NCBI GenBank assembly: GCA_905116865.2
Contig: CAJHNH020002444.1
Coordinates: 7,501-71,500, forward strand
Length of the DNA: 64,000 nucleotides
Source: Candidula unifasciata
Lineage: Eukaryota; Mollusca; Gastropoda; Stylommatophora; Geomitridae
Direction: 5' to 3'
The first letter of the stretch is position 1. Every line of letters begins with the position of its first letter. The notes under the pieces are model-generated. The model ran no database searches. It was not told the DNA's origin and saw nothing but the letters and a program-made list of their open reading frames with translations. A program made the position numbers and the translations under genes. Of the stretch, positions 1 to 10,860 are shown piece by piece.

Positions 1-102
1 CAATCAACATAACTACTGACAGTTCTAGTTTGCAATCCGAGATTTCAATCCGTGGCCTCGAAATGAAGACAGCATTTCATCTAACAACTAGTCTAGTATC
101 TC

Positions 103-133
<31 letters not shown>

Positions 134-135
134 CT
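103..135. repeat. (TATC)n microsatellite
   Basis: About eight TATC units, followed by a short TTC run. The first 290 bases otherwise show nothing recognisable. Confidence 0.9.
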
Positions 136-288
136 TCTTCTTCTTCTTTTCTCTCCTCCTAGAATGCCTCCCGGCGACAGGGCAGCAAGAGATCTCTGGA
201 ACGAGGCATCTGTTCGCCTCGTATAAAGAACCTTTCAGTGTTTCTGATGGTTATGGGAAGCTATTTTCTATGTGGTCGACCACTGACT

Positions 289-575
289 TCTTATTCTTCT
301 TTGCGTTCACCAGCTGTAAACTCTGGTGGAAAGTTCTGCTTTATCGTCCACTTCTGGACCTCAGTCCTGTTCCAGAACCTGAGTGTTGCATGTGCATCCG
401 TTTGACAGATCTGACAAACATGTGTGCAGACTGTTGGTTCCTTGCGTCTCAGGCAGATGCATTCCGACTTTGAAAGAAGCTCCTAATTAGTCGACTCTTA
501 CGACATGCTTTTGGGTAGGCAGTGGGTCTATTCTTGTTTTCCCTATAATAGCGCCCCAGAACCCACACCGGGGTT
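289..575 (-). repeat. Family D GAA-tailed retroposon
   Basis: On the minus strand this starts with CCCGTGTGGGTTCC-type sequence and ends with GGTGAACGC followed by GAA-rich sequence. The same ~290-bp order recurs at 7.2, 11.2, 21.9, 42.0, 53.5, 57.3 and 61.2 kb. Several copies keep a frame ending in a TAGEREEE-like run before the GAA tail, so D may be a LINE 3' end or a SINE; I see no clean tRNA head. Sequence to about 690 also recurs near 1.77-1.87 kb. Confidence 0.75.
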
Positions 576-1085
576 TTCTTCACGATTTGAAAACGGGTGA
601 ACGAACGTTATGTTCCTTGGAACCCACACGGGGGAACCACTGACTGCTACCGCTCCATCTGTTTAACACTGCTCTCTCTCTCCGTGATGCCCTGTCTGGT
701 GCCAACCTGGCTACCTATCAAGTTCAGTACTGGTTCTGTGCCTTCTGTGCCGACTCTCCTCTTGATATCAACGTCTACATCCTCTAGATATTGCTGCTGA
801 CACGTAAGGCATTCACAAGTAATCTTTGTTGCTTTTCTCCCAGTGGTATCCTACATCATTGTACAGCCCTTCATTCCCTTTCTACTGTATTCCAACTTTC
901 CTTTCGTCCATACCCACCCATTTCCAATCAGCACTTACTGTAATGTTTCTTTCTTGTGTCTGTTTTCCTGAGTGCCGCTCATTACTTTGTGAAATTATTA
1001 ATATTATTATAATGTTTCTGGTACATGGGTTTATTAGGGAACTGTCGTGGTGTAACGACTAGACTCTCTCCTGCAGACCCTAAGG

Positions 1086-1377
1086 TAAAGTTAACAAAAA
1101 TAAACATCCCTTTTCACGCCTTTAGGCTATCGGGTAAATGGGAAGAGCGCCCTTGTTTTTTACAGACCCTCGGCAATAGGTGGGTAATGTGGTCAGCATT
1201 ACGCCGGCCGTCTTTACTTCCCCAAGACAGCCATCCTGGTATCCATTTTAGGCTGGGTCGACCTGCGACGCCCCATACCATGATAAAAATCCACGCAGCC
1301 AGCAATGGGTTTCAATCGCGGGACGTTGGAATTACCAGTCGGACTCGCAACGCCTAAGCTACAGACGCCGCAGATCC
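1086..1377 (-). repeat. Family A SINE, second head type
   Basis: The 3' body (AAAGGCGTG, then the ACCCAC and CCGGCCGTC blocks) matches the other family A copies, but the tRNA-like head matches only the copy at 38.9 kb (GGCTTAGACGTTGCGAGTC, CGCGATTGAAACCCA). Read on the minus strand the head is at the high-coordinate end. Confidence 0.8.
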
Positions 1378-1387
1378 CAAGGTGGCA

Positions 1388-1432
1388 GATTATAATTTGA
1401 AAAGCGCTGCACCCTTGCCCCCCCCCCCCCAC
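1388..1432. repeat. Poly(C)-rich stretch
   Basis: A C-rich run between two family A copies in opposite orientation. A second poly(C) run lies at about 1711-1724. Confidence 0.8.
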
Positions 1433-1444
1433 AAATAACCTTGC

Positions 1445-1622
1445 GGCTCCCTCCACCAGGTGGACCCAGCCTTAAATGGGTACCAACTGAAGTTCTGGGA
1501 AGTAAAGGCGGCAGGCGCCATGATGACAGTATCACCCATCAGGGGTAGAATGATCTATAAAATATGTGTCTAGCCTTATGTGCGCAATAGGAAAAGGCGT
1601 GGAAAAGGGCCTCTCGTTTACT
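1445..1622 (+). repeat. Family A SINE body, truncated
   Basis: The plus-strand body (GACCCAGCC, GGGTACC, AAGTAAAGGCGGC, GGAAAAGGCGTGG) lacks the tRNA head. It faces the minus-strand copy at 1.1-1.38 kb. Confidence 0.7.
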
Positions 1623-1728
1623 TTACATGAGTTTCTTAGTAGCGATAGAAGTCCAAACAAATTGTGTGGTGCAACATTTAGGTAGTTTCTTCGAACATTT
1701 GACAGGTTAAACCCCCCCCCCCCCAACC

Positions 1729-1905
1729 CCTGTCCCCAGTATAACTGTGCTTTATCACTATATGGGTCTATTCTTGTTTTCCCTATAATAAGGCCTTGGA
1801 ACCCACACGGGGAGCCACTGACTGTTACCGCTCCATCTGTTTAACATTGCTGTCTGTGATGCCCTGTCTCCTGTCCCCAGTATAACTGTGCTTTATCACT
1901 ATATG
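1729..1905. repeat. 36-bp direct repeat around a D-related fragment
   Basis: A perfect 36-bp direct repeat occupies 1729-1764 and 1870-1905. The 105 bp between them is a piece of the D-associated sequence also seen at 510-700. Confidence 0.85.
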
Positions 1906-1966
1906 ATTGAACGGGGTTTCCAAGACTTACAAAAAAAAAAAAAAAAAATAACAGACTTGATGGTGA

Positions 1967-2107
1967 CAATGCTGATAATGATGATGATGATGATAATTAT
2001 GATGATGATGATGATGATAATTATGATGATGATGATGGTAATGATAATGATGATAACAAAGATGGTGATGATGATGATGATGATAATGATGATAATGATG
2101 ATGACAA
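1967..2107. repeat. (GAT)n microsatellite
   Basis: Imperfect GAT repeats following an A17 run. GAT is also the tail unit of one LINE family in this window, but no LINE end is visible here. Confidence 0.9.
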
Positions 2108-2225
2108 CCATACGAGGTAATTCACAAGTTTTACCGTTCAGATGTATACAGATACCAGGACCGCCAGTTTAACCTGTGTTCCACTGCGAGTCTCCCAGAG
2201 TGAGTGTATGTATAAAACGTGTACC

Positions 2226-2398
2226 CCACCAGGACATTACGCAAGTGATAAACAACCGGTGACACAAAGTGCCACCATGCGGATGAGGATAACCCGTGGA
2301 GAGGTCCCAAAAACCCCGTTCAACCGTTAGGCCACATTTAAGGCTTGGCGATATTTATGGCCCCCGGCAAAAGCCAGGGTAGGGCTTCAAAATAACTA
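2226..2398 (-). mobile_element. Family E element (hairpin/ACTG type)
   Basis: Carries the E core in reverse: CACCAGGACATTACGCAAG, GACACAAAGTGCCACCA, GTGGAGAGGTCCC, and GCCAGGGTAGGGCTTC. Neither the hairpin nor the (ACTG)n tract is preserved. Confidence 0.75.
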
Positions 2399-2439
2399 AA
2401 AATTGCATACCACAAGTGGACGACGGGATATGAGAGTGA

Positions 2440-2605
2440 GTGACGTTCAACAATACACGGACGTAACATCTAGGGATGAACTTTCATTGACACAAAATGT
2501 AGCAATTCGGATGAGAAGTCCACGGGCGCAAGTCACAGAAACACGTACAACTATTAGGTATTATTAGGGCCGATGACGACATCATCGGTAGGGCTTTAAA
2601 GGCTC
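2440..2605 (-). mobile_element. Diverged family E copy
   Basis: Keeps the same block order as E (GACACAAAATG, GGATGAGAAGTCCACGG, CACAGAAACACG, TAGGGCTTTAAAGG) with many substitutions, so it is an older copy beside the one at 2.2 kb. From 2605 to 3060 I see nothing further except the motif cluster noted among the rejected items. Confidence 0.45.
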
Positions 2606-3061
2606 ACAGAGCGTCGTAGAAAGAAAGCAGATGTACACAGCGAGACAGAACACCGGTTACACTTGTCAAACAGATGCAGTGTTTTACTATACATGATATA
2701 TAGAAGGACATGGTCGATAGTATATAAAACGTACACGATTGTTTCATTATTTAGCTAGGGGTCGCATGCCTGTGTGTATGATTACTTGAAGCTGGGAGAA
2801 AAGCTTTTCCAAAACTGATAATCACCAATCAAACATTTTACTTACCTGAAACTTGCATCAAGATGGCGGCGAGAAAGGTCGTCAACATTCGACCTGATTG
2901 GTCCATTCTATTAGCCCTGTCCGACTTCGTGTCCATACACGGATTGGCAGAGATTTGATTTAAGATTCCAATAGCTGTCTATAGGTTACGACAGCCCCTG
3001 CTGGGAAAAAAGCAAACAGGAATGAGACTTAAATTAGCGGAGGACAACAGACAAATTTGAT

Positions 3062-3515
3062 TGGTTGTGGTAGTAGTAGTTGTTGCAGCAGCAGTGGTAA
3101 CAGTTATAATAGTAGTTATAATAGTAGTGGTGGTGGTTGTAGTAGCAGTAACAGCATCAGCAGTAGTGGTAGTAGCAGTAGTGTAGTAGTAACAGCAGCA
3201 AAAGCAGTAGTAGTAGTAGTATAGAAGTAGCAGTAGTAGTTGTTTTAGTAGTAGTAGTATTAGTAGTAGTAGTAATAGTAGTAGTAGTAGTACTACTAGT
3301 AGTAGTAGTAGCAGCAGCAGTAGCAGCAGCAGCAGAAGTAGTTGCAGAAGTAGTTGCAGAAATAGTAGGAGTAGAAGAAGAAGAAGAAGAAGAAGAAGAA
3401 GAAGAAGAAGAAGAAGAAGAAGAAGAAGAAGAAGAAGAAGAAGAAGAAGAAGAAGAAGAAGAAGAAGAAGAAGAAGAAGAAGAAGAAAAAGAAGAAGAAG
3501 AAGCAGAAGCAGCAG
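3062..3515. repeat. Mixed GTA/GCA then (GAA)n trinucleotide tract
   Basis: The first 280 bp mix GTA, GCA and GTT triplets. The last ~135 bp are nearly pure GAA. The resulting poly-Leu and poly-Thr frames are artefacts. From 3520 to 4015 there is AT-rich sequence with nothing recognisable. Confidence 0.9.
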
Positions 3516-4017
3516 GGTAAATTGATGTAACTGAAGCGTCAGAAACATAAAAAAGAAGAAACGAACTGGGAAATTTTTATTCAGTACGAAGAGATTGAAG
3601 AGGAAATGCAAGAAGAGTAGCAAAGAAATAAATAAATAAGTAAGGAATACGAAAACAATCTGTTTTGACCAAATCTCATATTTCTATTTATCAATTTCTT
3701 TTGACCCTGTCAAACAAGCAGCATTTGTGAAAAAAGTCAGTCCTTGGAAAGAAGTCATAATGAATTAAAAAACCCAAACTGGCAGAGAATAAAACAGACA
3801 CATAGTCACACTTGAACTAGCAAATAGATTAAATTGCACATTTTTAAAAGTGCAGAATTTTTATAATTGAAATTCCGAAAATAAACATGGAATTTCTTAG
3901 AGATCTGTTGGAGCGAAGAAAGTAAAATTATGACGACGTCTGTTAGTATAAAAAGGTGTACATTAAAACAAAGAAATGGTGTATAACAATGAACTGTCTT
4001 TACTGCCTCTGTGTGGG

Positions 4018-4262
4018 AAGTCGCCGGGTTGTAGCGGCTGGACGCTCGCATGCAGATCCGAAAGTCGTGGGTTCAGGTCTTGGCGAAGCCGGTATTTTTT
4101 TTTGGGGGGGGGGGGGGGGAAGGGGGGGGGGTCACAAATGACATTGGCTCCTAAGTCGACCAGCCTTAAATGTACCAGGTAGAGTCATAGTAAGTAAAGG
4201 TGGCCGATGTGATTTTGATCACATCACCCAAATCGCCTAAAGGCATGGAAAAGGTTCCTTCT
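4018..4262 (+). repeat. Family A SINE, first head type
   Basis: The tRNA-like head has TAGCGGCTGGACGC (A-box region) and GTGGGTTCAGGTC (B-box region). The body (GACATTGGCTCC, AAGTAAAGG, CGCCTAAAGGCATGG) follows. A T9 run then a G-rich run (about 4096-4130) separates head and body. Confidence 0.85.
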
Positions 4263-5050
4263 CTTCACTTCCCTTTATTTTATGTTACTGCCTCCATTTA
4301 TATTTTTAGGGTGGTGTAGGACGTGAGGAGGAGGAGGGTGGGGGGGGGGGGTCGTAAGCCTGAGGATAAAGCCTGCGTGTATAATGCTGACTCCACGAAC
4401 TGTGTAGTTTCACATTGGGAAAGGGGGGGGGGGGTGGGGTCATGAAGGAAAAGATTTGCTGTAGGAAAGTTGAAGGCCAACAAACATATATTACAACACA
4501 GCATTTGACACTGAAGGATGTTTGCAATGAGGTGAGAAAACGTGGAGGGGTACTGAGGCGAGTTCAGGATTCCCTGGCGATTAACTATAGTAACACAAAT
4601 TGCTTGGGGGTAGTCAAGTTCAGCAGTGGGAGCAGTCAAGACTTGAAAATCTTGCCAGCAACACCACCAGTGGTCACTGATACAAAGAAGGGACTTGAGG
4701 TGCATGACAGTTGAAGCGCTAGAAAACATAAATTAGAACGCTGGTCAGACAACATCTCCAGAGGCACGGACAGGCAAAACATTAATTTTACCCGAGAATC
4801 TACGACGCGGTGAATGCCAGGTTGACGGGTGACAGAGATGTTACAAATTAAACACGCTTTCAGGGGAGATGATATAACGAAAAACGAGGGGGTGCGAGCC
4901 AGAAGAAGAGCACAGGGCGTGCAGAGGACCAGTGAGGGTCAGGCGTGTTAAACCGAAAAGTCTAGAACTGTAGCGTGTCTGCTGTATGGCCGAAGAGTTA
5001 CACGAAATAGAAAACAAATGTCAGACTTTTTAAAATTAACTTAGATGTAA
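4263..5050. other. No recognisable feature
   Basis: Non-coding sequence with two long G runs near 4341-4352 and 4423-4437. No element or gene identified. Confidence 0.6.
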
Positions 5051-5054
5051 GTAA

Positions 5055-5288
5055 GTAAAAAGTAAAGGACCCTTTTCCACGCCTTTAGGCGTATAAGGCA
5101 TACATAACTAGACCTATATTTTTATAGACCAATCGGCACAAGATGGGTCATGTGATCAGCATCACGCCGGCCGTCCTTACTTCCCAGGACAGCACCTGGT
5201 ACCCACTCAAGGCTGTGTCTACCTGGGAGTTAAGGTAATTTTTTTTTTAATGACGGCTCCGCCAGGGAGCGAACCCACGACAGCTAAG
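5055..5288 (-). repeat. Family A SINE
   Basis: The body (CACGCCTTTAGGCG, CACGCCGGCCGTCCTTAC, CCAGGACAGC) runs into an A/T tract and a damaged tRNA-like head with a GGGAGCGAACCCACGA B-box region, all reversed. 5290-5600 holds nothing recognised. Confidence 0.8.
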
Positions 5289-5621
5289 ATATATCTAAAA
5301 GTTGCACAGCGTGAACTTCGTTAGAAGAAAGACATTTGAACTTCTTGATAGAAGAGAGTTTACAAACCTTCGATAACAGTCAATAACTTGTTGAAGTACA
5401 TGTTTAAATGAAATCGTCTTACTTGAATTGGCATTATGTTTTTGAAATAAACAGTCCTAATTTTATATGATTTGTTGGATCACTGGCCGTGATGAAATAA
5501 CACAACAGACATACTAAGACTGTCTTATCACTTGAGTCTGTTAGTAGGTATGCCTGAATAAGCTTAGGTTTGGGGAGGGGGGGGGGCATGGAAGAATAGG
5601 TACTGTCACACTACATCTCTT

Positions 5622-5712
5622 TCCGGGGATCGAACCCGTCTCTCCTGCATGAGAACCCAGCATCCGAACCCTTTGACCAGCTAGCTGCTCTTCGATAGGT
5701 AGAGCGATAAAC
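5622..5712 (-). repeat. tRNA-like head (family F)
   Basis: The minus strand reads GCAGCTAGCTGGTCAAAGG then GACGGGTTCGATCCCCGG, giving A-box-like and B-box (GGTTCGATCCC) sequences in tRNA order. It resembles the head at 56.33 kb (CTGGGTTCTCATGCAGGAG against CTGGGCTCTCAAGCAGGAG). A SINE head is likelier than a functional tRNA, because no clean acceptor stem is visible. Confidence 0.55.
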
Positions 5713-5799
5713 AGCCATTTTCGTCATCTTGTCAAGTTCTCTGTTGCTAGGAAACGCTCGGTTTATGGCCTGGAAAAGTCTGCAAGGGACTGGGCTGCT

Positions 5800-6180
5800 T
5801 TTCGAGATCTGGTTTTTTTCCCCTCCTTTTAAGATCACCATGGTTTTAGTTTTGGAGATAATGATGGTCATCTCCTTTCTTCTTAAACTCTTTCTTCCAG
5901 ACAAGCAAGTTGGCTTGAAGATGTGCCTCTGATTTAGCTTTCAGGGCCACATCATCTACAAATGCCAGTTCTGAAATACAGACTGGTCTCATCTTCCAGT
6001 ACCACACTGAGTAATACTTTGTCTTCTCCTTTCAGATTTTGATGACATCATCCATCATAAGAATGAAGAGGTGAGGTGAGAGAATATCCCCTTGTTTAAC
6101 ACAGCTAGTGGACTTCATTGCACAAGGTTTTATCCTACATGTCTCGGTTTCTATCCACAGAGCGACACATACGAACTTCG
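5800..6180 (-). pseudogene. LINE reverse transcriptase fragment
   Basis: The minus strand encodes a broken RT segment: SCVKQGDILSPHLFILMMDD (the R-Q-G-x-x-SP-LF motif), then LAFVDDVALKA (the F-x-DD catalytic motif, with Val for Ala), then KTKTM as in the post-motif-C region of non-LTR RTs. Frame breaks separate the pieces. The family assignment rests on motifs only. It abuts a tRNA-like head on its 3' side. Confidence 0.75.
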
Positions 6181-6234
6181 TAGATACAGCAACGATCCAC
6201 AAACATCTCTGTTGAGAAAAAAATCACATGCGTG

Positions 6235-6330
6235 AATCGAACGACACAGTCAGTGAATCGAACCCAATACCTTCATTGCGTGAGACAAACAGTTTGACCC
6301 CGTGGTGGCCGAGACCACGACAGTTTAAGC
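6235..6330 (-). repeat. tRNA-like repeat head
   Basis: The minus strand has TCGGCCACCACGGGG followed by TTGGGTTCGATTCACTG, a B-box match. Probably a degraded SINE head. 6330-6820 holds nothing else recognised. Confidence 0.35.
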
Positions 6331-6824
6331 AGTAGATGGTAACGGTTTTCTTTTTATAAAAGCTTTTCGACTGTGCCCAATATGATTTGTGTTTGGAGCT
6401 GCAGATTAGGAAAATGGCAAGTAGATAATTGGTGGTACCTTATGCGATTAATTTCCCGTGCAACTACTGATCTGTTTTTATTGCTGCTTCCAAAGACGAT
6501 AAACTGCAAGGGGGCTCAGTTCCCTCACCCGCGTATTTACCTCTTCTGTAAGCTACAGTAAAAAAAAAACCACACTAACACATCCCTGTTGGCACCAGAA
6601 TTGTGTCTGTTAAGTGAGTGTTTGTCCTTAGTGTGTTCGCGTTAACGAGGTTTTACCTTTTATTGTTAGTCTTGCGCACTCAAACCAGGTTTACCTTTTT
6701 TGGGACCACCTCCTGCTCCTTATAATATTAAAAGGGGGACAGGCGACTACCCCCATGATTTCTCTGTAGCTTTGCCCCTGACAGCAATAATAAATTCGAT
6801 TTCTGGAACCAGTCCCACAACGAA

Positions 6825-6918
6825 CGGTCGCCTTCTCTTACGCCAGTCAACGGTCGCTTTCTCTCCGACCAGTCAGCAGTCGCTTTCTCTCCGATCAGTC
6901 AGCGGTCGCTTTCTCTTA
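6825..6918. repeat. 26-bp tandem array, ~3.6 copies
   Basis: The unit contains CGGTCGCTTTCTCTCC and CAGTCAG. Copies differ by a few substitutions. Confidence 0.85.
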
Positions 6919-7202
6919 ATTACTTGGAAAACGTCCAGATTTAGATATCACTTATGACAAATATGGCGGCACTCGTCAACGCAATTAGGTGACAGACAGA
7001 ACAACCCAAACACACATCATATCACTCATTATGACTGCTCGTGTAAGGGGCCAATCGGCGAAGAGGGATCTCATATATTTTCCCGTGCTCCCTCAGGCAG
7101 TCTGTGCTATACTCAGATCATTACAAGGGAAAGGGAAGGATGACAAACTCGGGGTTTGATTATAGCCTGGATGTTTTAAAATATGTATAAATTAGGATTT
7201 CT

Positions 7203-7450
7203 TCTTCTACGCCGTCTTTTGGTTCACCGGAAGTAAACTCTGGTGCATAATTTTGGTTGTACGTTCACTTCTAGAGTTTAGTTCCAGAATCTGAGTGTTG
7301 CATCCGTTTATTTGTATGCAGACGGTAGATCCCTTACCCCCCAGGTAGATGAATTCCGACTTCGAAGAAAGCCCCTAGTTAGAGACTTTTACGACATGCT
7401 TGTTGGGGAGGCAGTGAATCGGTTCTTGTTTGCCCCACAAGCACAAGGAG
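7203..7450 (-). repeat. Family D retroposon
   Basis: Reads TTCTTCTTCTACGCC, then the D body to CACAAGGAGAACCCAGAACTC. More diverged than the copy at 11.2 kb. 6920-7200 holds nothing recognised. Confidence 0.65.
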
Positions 7451-7553
7451 AACCCAGAACTCACATAGGAAAAAATAGGATTTTTTTTTTGTCTGTAAGT
7501 AAAGTCAGGGTGTCTTAACACGGCCAGTGATGCATTGTGCATATCAGGCTAGA

Positions 7554-7776
7554 CACCAGGGGTCTCTAACCAGGGGTCTCCAACCAGGGGTCTTCAACCA
7601 GGGGTCTTCAACCAGTGGTCTCCAACCAGGGGTCTCCAACCAGGGGTCTCCAACCAGGTGTCTTCAATCAGTGGTCTTCAACCAGGGGTCTCCAACCAGG
7701 GGTCTTCAACCAGGGGTCTCCAGCCAGTGGTCTCCAACCAGGGGTTTTCAACCAGGGGTTTTCAACCAGGGGTCGC
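7554..7776. repeat. 14-bp minisatellite, ~16 copies
   Basis: The unit is ACCAGGGGTCTCCA, with TCC/TCT variants and occasional AGTGG for AGGGG. A 14-bp period gives a 14-residue repeat in translation (three units), which is not a real protein. It is followed by A8, purine and G-rich runs to 7861. Confidence 0.95.
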
Positions 7777-7865
7777 GCAAGGAGGTTTTAAAAAAAAAGA
7801 GGAAGTGGTGTGGATGGTGGGCCCAGGGGGGGGGGGCGTGCGGGGGGGGGGGGGGGGGGGGATGG

Positions 7866-8127
7866 ACGTCAATCAATTTTAAAATTAACTTTTGTGTTTG
7901 TACTTTTACGTCATAATATTGTTTTATTTCAGTTATAAATAAAATATCTTTTAAAACTTTTTTATCTGACAAATAGTCAAGGAGTATTTAGTTTTCATAA
8001 ACAGTTTCAGTTATTATCATAAGGCAAACATTTAATTGTAAATTAAGAACACATTCTGACTAAATCACATCTCCATTGTCGCTGCATCCATTGTCCTCCT
8101 CTTTCTAATCACATCATGTTATGTTGG
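7866..8127. other. No recognisable feature
   Basis: AT-rich spacer between the G-rich runs and the ~100-bp array. Confidence 0.6.
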
Positions 8128-8440
8128 GTTGGAGGAGGGCGTTGGGTTCTTGCCATATATTCAAGGGTGTCATAGTGGTCTTCCATTATTGTCCGGGGGG
8201 GGGGGGGGAAGCCTTGTAATGTACATAACGGGGGAGGGCGTTGGGTTCTTGCCATATATTCAAGGGTGTCATAGTGGTCTTTCAGTATAGTCCCCGGGGG
8301 TGGGGGGGGGGGGGAGGGGGGGGGGGGGGAGGTGAAGGGCTTGTAATGAACATAACGGGGGAGAGGCATGGGGGTCTTGCCATATTTTCAAGGGTGTCGG
8401 GGTGGTCTTGCAATATACTCGTGTGGGGGGGGGGGAGAGG
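8128..8440. repeat. ~100-bp tandem array, ~3 copies
   Basis: Units share GGGCGTTGGGTTCTTGCCA, ATTCAAGGGTGTCATAGTGG and a G-run of varying length. The G-runs interrupt each copy at the same place. Confidence 0.85.
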
Positions 8441-8703
8441 CGTGGGGGCCCTGTAATTTACTTAGAGGTGACGTGGGGGCCCTGTAATTTACTTAGAGAT
8501 GACGTGGGGGCCCTGTAATTTACTTAGAGATGACGTAGGGGCCCTGTAATTTACTTAGAGGTGACGTGGGGGCCCTGTAATTTACTTAGAGGTGACGTTG
8601 GGGCCCTGTAATTTACTTAGAGGTGACGTGGGGGCCTTTTAATTTACTTAGAGGTGACGTGGGGGCCTTTTAATTTACTTAGAGGTGACGTGGGGGCCTT
8701 GTA
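8441..8703. repeat. 31-bp minisatellite, ~8.5 copies
   Basis: The unit contains GACGTGGGGGCCCTGTAAT and TTACTTAGAGGT. The last copies carry CCTTTT for CCCTGT. It abuts the ~100-bp array. Confidence 0.95.
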
Positions 8704-8717
8704 TACTCATATACTCT

Positions 8718-8835
8718 TGCATAAACCAATCAACACTCGATGGCTGATGTAGTCAACATCACGCTGGCTGCTTTTACTTCCCAGGACCCCACCTTGTACC
8801 AATTTAAGGCTGGGTCATCTGGGAGCAAGGTCAAT
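8718..8835 (-). repeat. Family A SINE body, partial
   Basis: Contains CACTCGATGGCTGATGTAGT, CACGCTGGCTGCTTTTAC and CCAGGACCCCACC, reversed. The head and 3' tail are missing. Confidence 0.65.
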
Positions 8836-9399
8836 TTTGAAGAAAACAGAATCCAACTCGATGTGGATTTGAATAAAAGACCTTTAGGCTGGCAGGAGGG
8901 AGTGCATAATTTACTGTAATCTACCTAAAACACCTAACCTTTCTTACCTCTGATGAACAAGAGCTACAGTGGTATTACTCCTTGCTTTCTCGATTATTCT
9001 TCACACTCAAGAAGGCCATTAATGGATTTGCCAGAAGTTGCAATAATGAGAAAGTAAAGAGGCCAGCTTCTAGAAACGCTACACAATCCTCGGGCTGTTG
9101 CGAGGAAAGTGTTTATAAATTTGTCCGTGAAATTAAGAGGATAAATTTAGAGAAGAAATTATGTTTTTTCTTTTTTTCTTTTTCTGCCAGCCAGATCAGT
9201 GATTTTCAAACTTCTTTCCACTGACACCCCTTTCCAACTTAAATGTATGGTAAGACACCACCCACCTCAAGTCCGCCCCAACATCATACTACAACCCCGA
9301 TTAGCACAAAGTGAAATCTCATACAAAGGCTATTCATTCTCTCTCCAGTGCCAGACGTGGTCACCTAACAGAGAACCAGATAAAAAATTAATAACCATA

Positions 9400-9740
9400 G
9401 AAACTGGATATCTGAAAAGGACTGTAGGAGTGACCAGAAGAGACACAATCAAGAACGAAGTCACAAAAGAAGAAGTCGGCACAGAACCAATTAAATACAA
9501 AGACTGCAAATTAAATGGGTTTCCCACTTCAAGAGAAGCTTTGCAGCGCCATATCATACACGGTATACACCAAAAAATGGGAAGGACGTAGAGCATGAGG
9601 TAGACCAACAACATGGAAAGAAAATATCAGAGAAACACTACAGCAGCACGGTGTGTCCATGGCTGAGACAGCCAGAAGACGCAAGATGCAGAACCTTATA
9701 TCTGCCTCGACACCCGAAGCGGTAAACGAAGAAGTAGAAG
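9400..9740 (+). pseudogene. LINE C-terminal fragment
   Basis: Joins frames reading KRTVGVTRRDTIKNE, then TEPIK, then a GRPTTWKENIRETLQQHGV-like stretch and MAETARRRKMQN. This R-G-R-P-x-x-W-x-x-N pattern is typical of the C-terminal ends of non-LTR ORF2 proteins. Two or more frameshifts break it. 9195-9230 upstream has a hAT-like CAGTGATTTTCAAAC end without a visible partner. Confidence 0.75.
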
Positions 9741-10024
9741 AAGGTCACATGAAGAAGAATCCATATCTGTGCGCCATATGGTCCATATTCTCTTCGCTAC
9801 CTTTACTTCTCTTAAAATTTCTTCGCAACGATATTTTACACTGGGTAGGCGTGTATGCACAACTGCAAGAAATGATGGATATAATTGTAACGGAAAGTAA
9901 AAATTTAGGTCTTAGTTTACACAACAGAAAAACAGAAGTGAATGTTGAATAGCTCAAGCGAAGGCAGCATTTTGCAAAATAAACATTTTATACAATGTTT
10001 CTTTGTCAGTTGAAACAAGAAAAA

Positions 10025-10440
10025 GAATTCTTAAAAGCTATATAAATTCTAAATTGATATACGGTTGTGAATCACGGACAGTTAGTAAATAAGTGAAAAC
10101 TTATTTAGAAGCTGCGGAGATGTGGTTTTATAGATGACGAATGATGAGAATATAGATAAAAAGATTAATGAAAACTCATTGCCCACTTCGAAGAAGACAA
10201 TCTACATTCCTAGTCATGTAATGACTAAAAAAAAACTGTGGTACATCATGACGGTAAGGAAAGTTGGAGGGGAGGAGAGGCAGAGAGAGAGACCGAGAGA
10301 ACTGATGCTGGACAGTTTGACATCATGACATTGAAGATCATCTGTGCCAGAGTTGACTGAAAGTACATGAGACAGAAGACTTTGGATACACATGACTACC
10401 AACGCAACACTGCATTGACTTTAAGAAGAAGAAAGAATGT
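10025..10440 (+). pseudogene. LINE 3' fragment
   Basis: Contains a YGCESRT-like motif (TACGGTTGTGAATCACGGAC), then KTYLEAAEMWFYR-like sequence, a VRKVGGEERQRE segment and an MLDSLTS segment, the usual C-terminal order of a non-LTR ORF2. It ends in GAAGAAGAAAG. Confidence 0.75.
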
Positions 10441-10454
10441 TGGAAGATTTGGCT

Positions 10455-10860
10455 TTTCAGTAAAAACTTATCTAGAAGCTGCGGAGTCGTGGTTGTAAAG
10501 ACAAATTAAGATTTAAAAAAAAGCAATGAAGATGCTTTGAAGTACACTGACTCATGAAGAGAACTGACTGATCACAACCAAAAGAGACAATCTACATTCT
10601 CTGATCACATCCGATACAGACAATCTTCATTCTTTAGTCGTGTCATGAGAAGAAGAAAATCTGGGTAAATCGTGGCAGTGAGAAAATTTGGAGGGGGAAA
10701 GAGGCAGAGGGAGACCGAGAGAAGATGCCAGACAGTTTAACATCATGGCTTAAAAGATCATCTGTGTCAGAACTGGCTGAAAGTATACGAGACAGAACGT
10801 TGTGGATAGAATGGACTAAGGCAAGCAGAAGAAATGTCAACTTCTTCTTCTGCGTTCTGA
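10455..10860 (+). pseudogene. Second copy of the same LINE 3' fragment
   Basis: Repeats the preceding segment: AAACTTATCTAGAAGCTGCGG, ATCACATCC, AATTTGGAGGGGGAAAGAGGC, GACAGTTTAACATCATGG. The two copies lie head-to-tail. 10860-11150 has no identified feature. Confidence 0.75.

Noticed and set aside
1025..1357. 110-codon frame
   Set aside because: It is an antisense reading of a family A SINE.
2850..2940. Minus-strand promoter and first exon (CCAAT, CGCCGCCATCTTG YY1-like site, CAGGTAAGTA donor)
   Set aside because: Attractive, but AAGATGGC plus a CCAAT element and CCCGACTTCGT recur in the same order near 34.43-34.53 kb, so a dispersed repeat is likelier. No downstream exon was found.
7527..7916. 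Gln/Pro/Gly repeat protein
   Set aside because: A 14-bp minisatellite read in frame every third unit, ending in G-rich runs.
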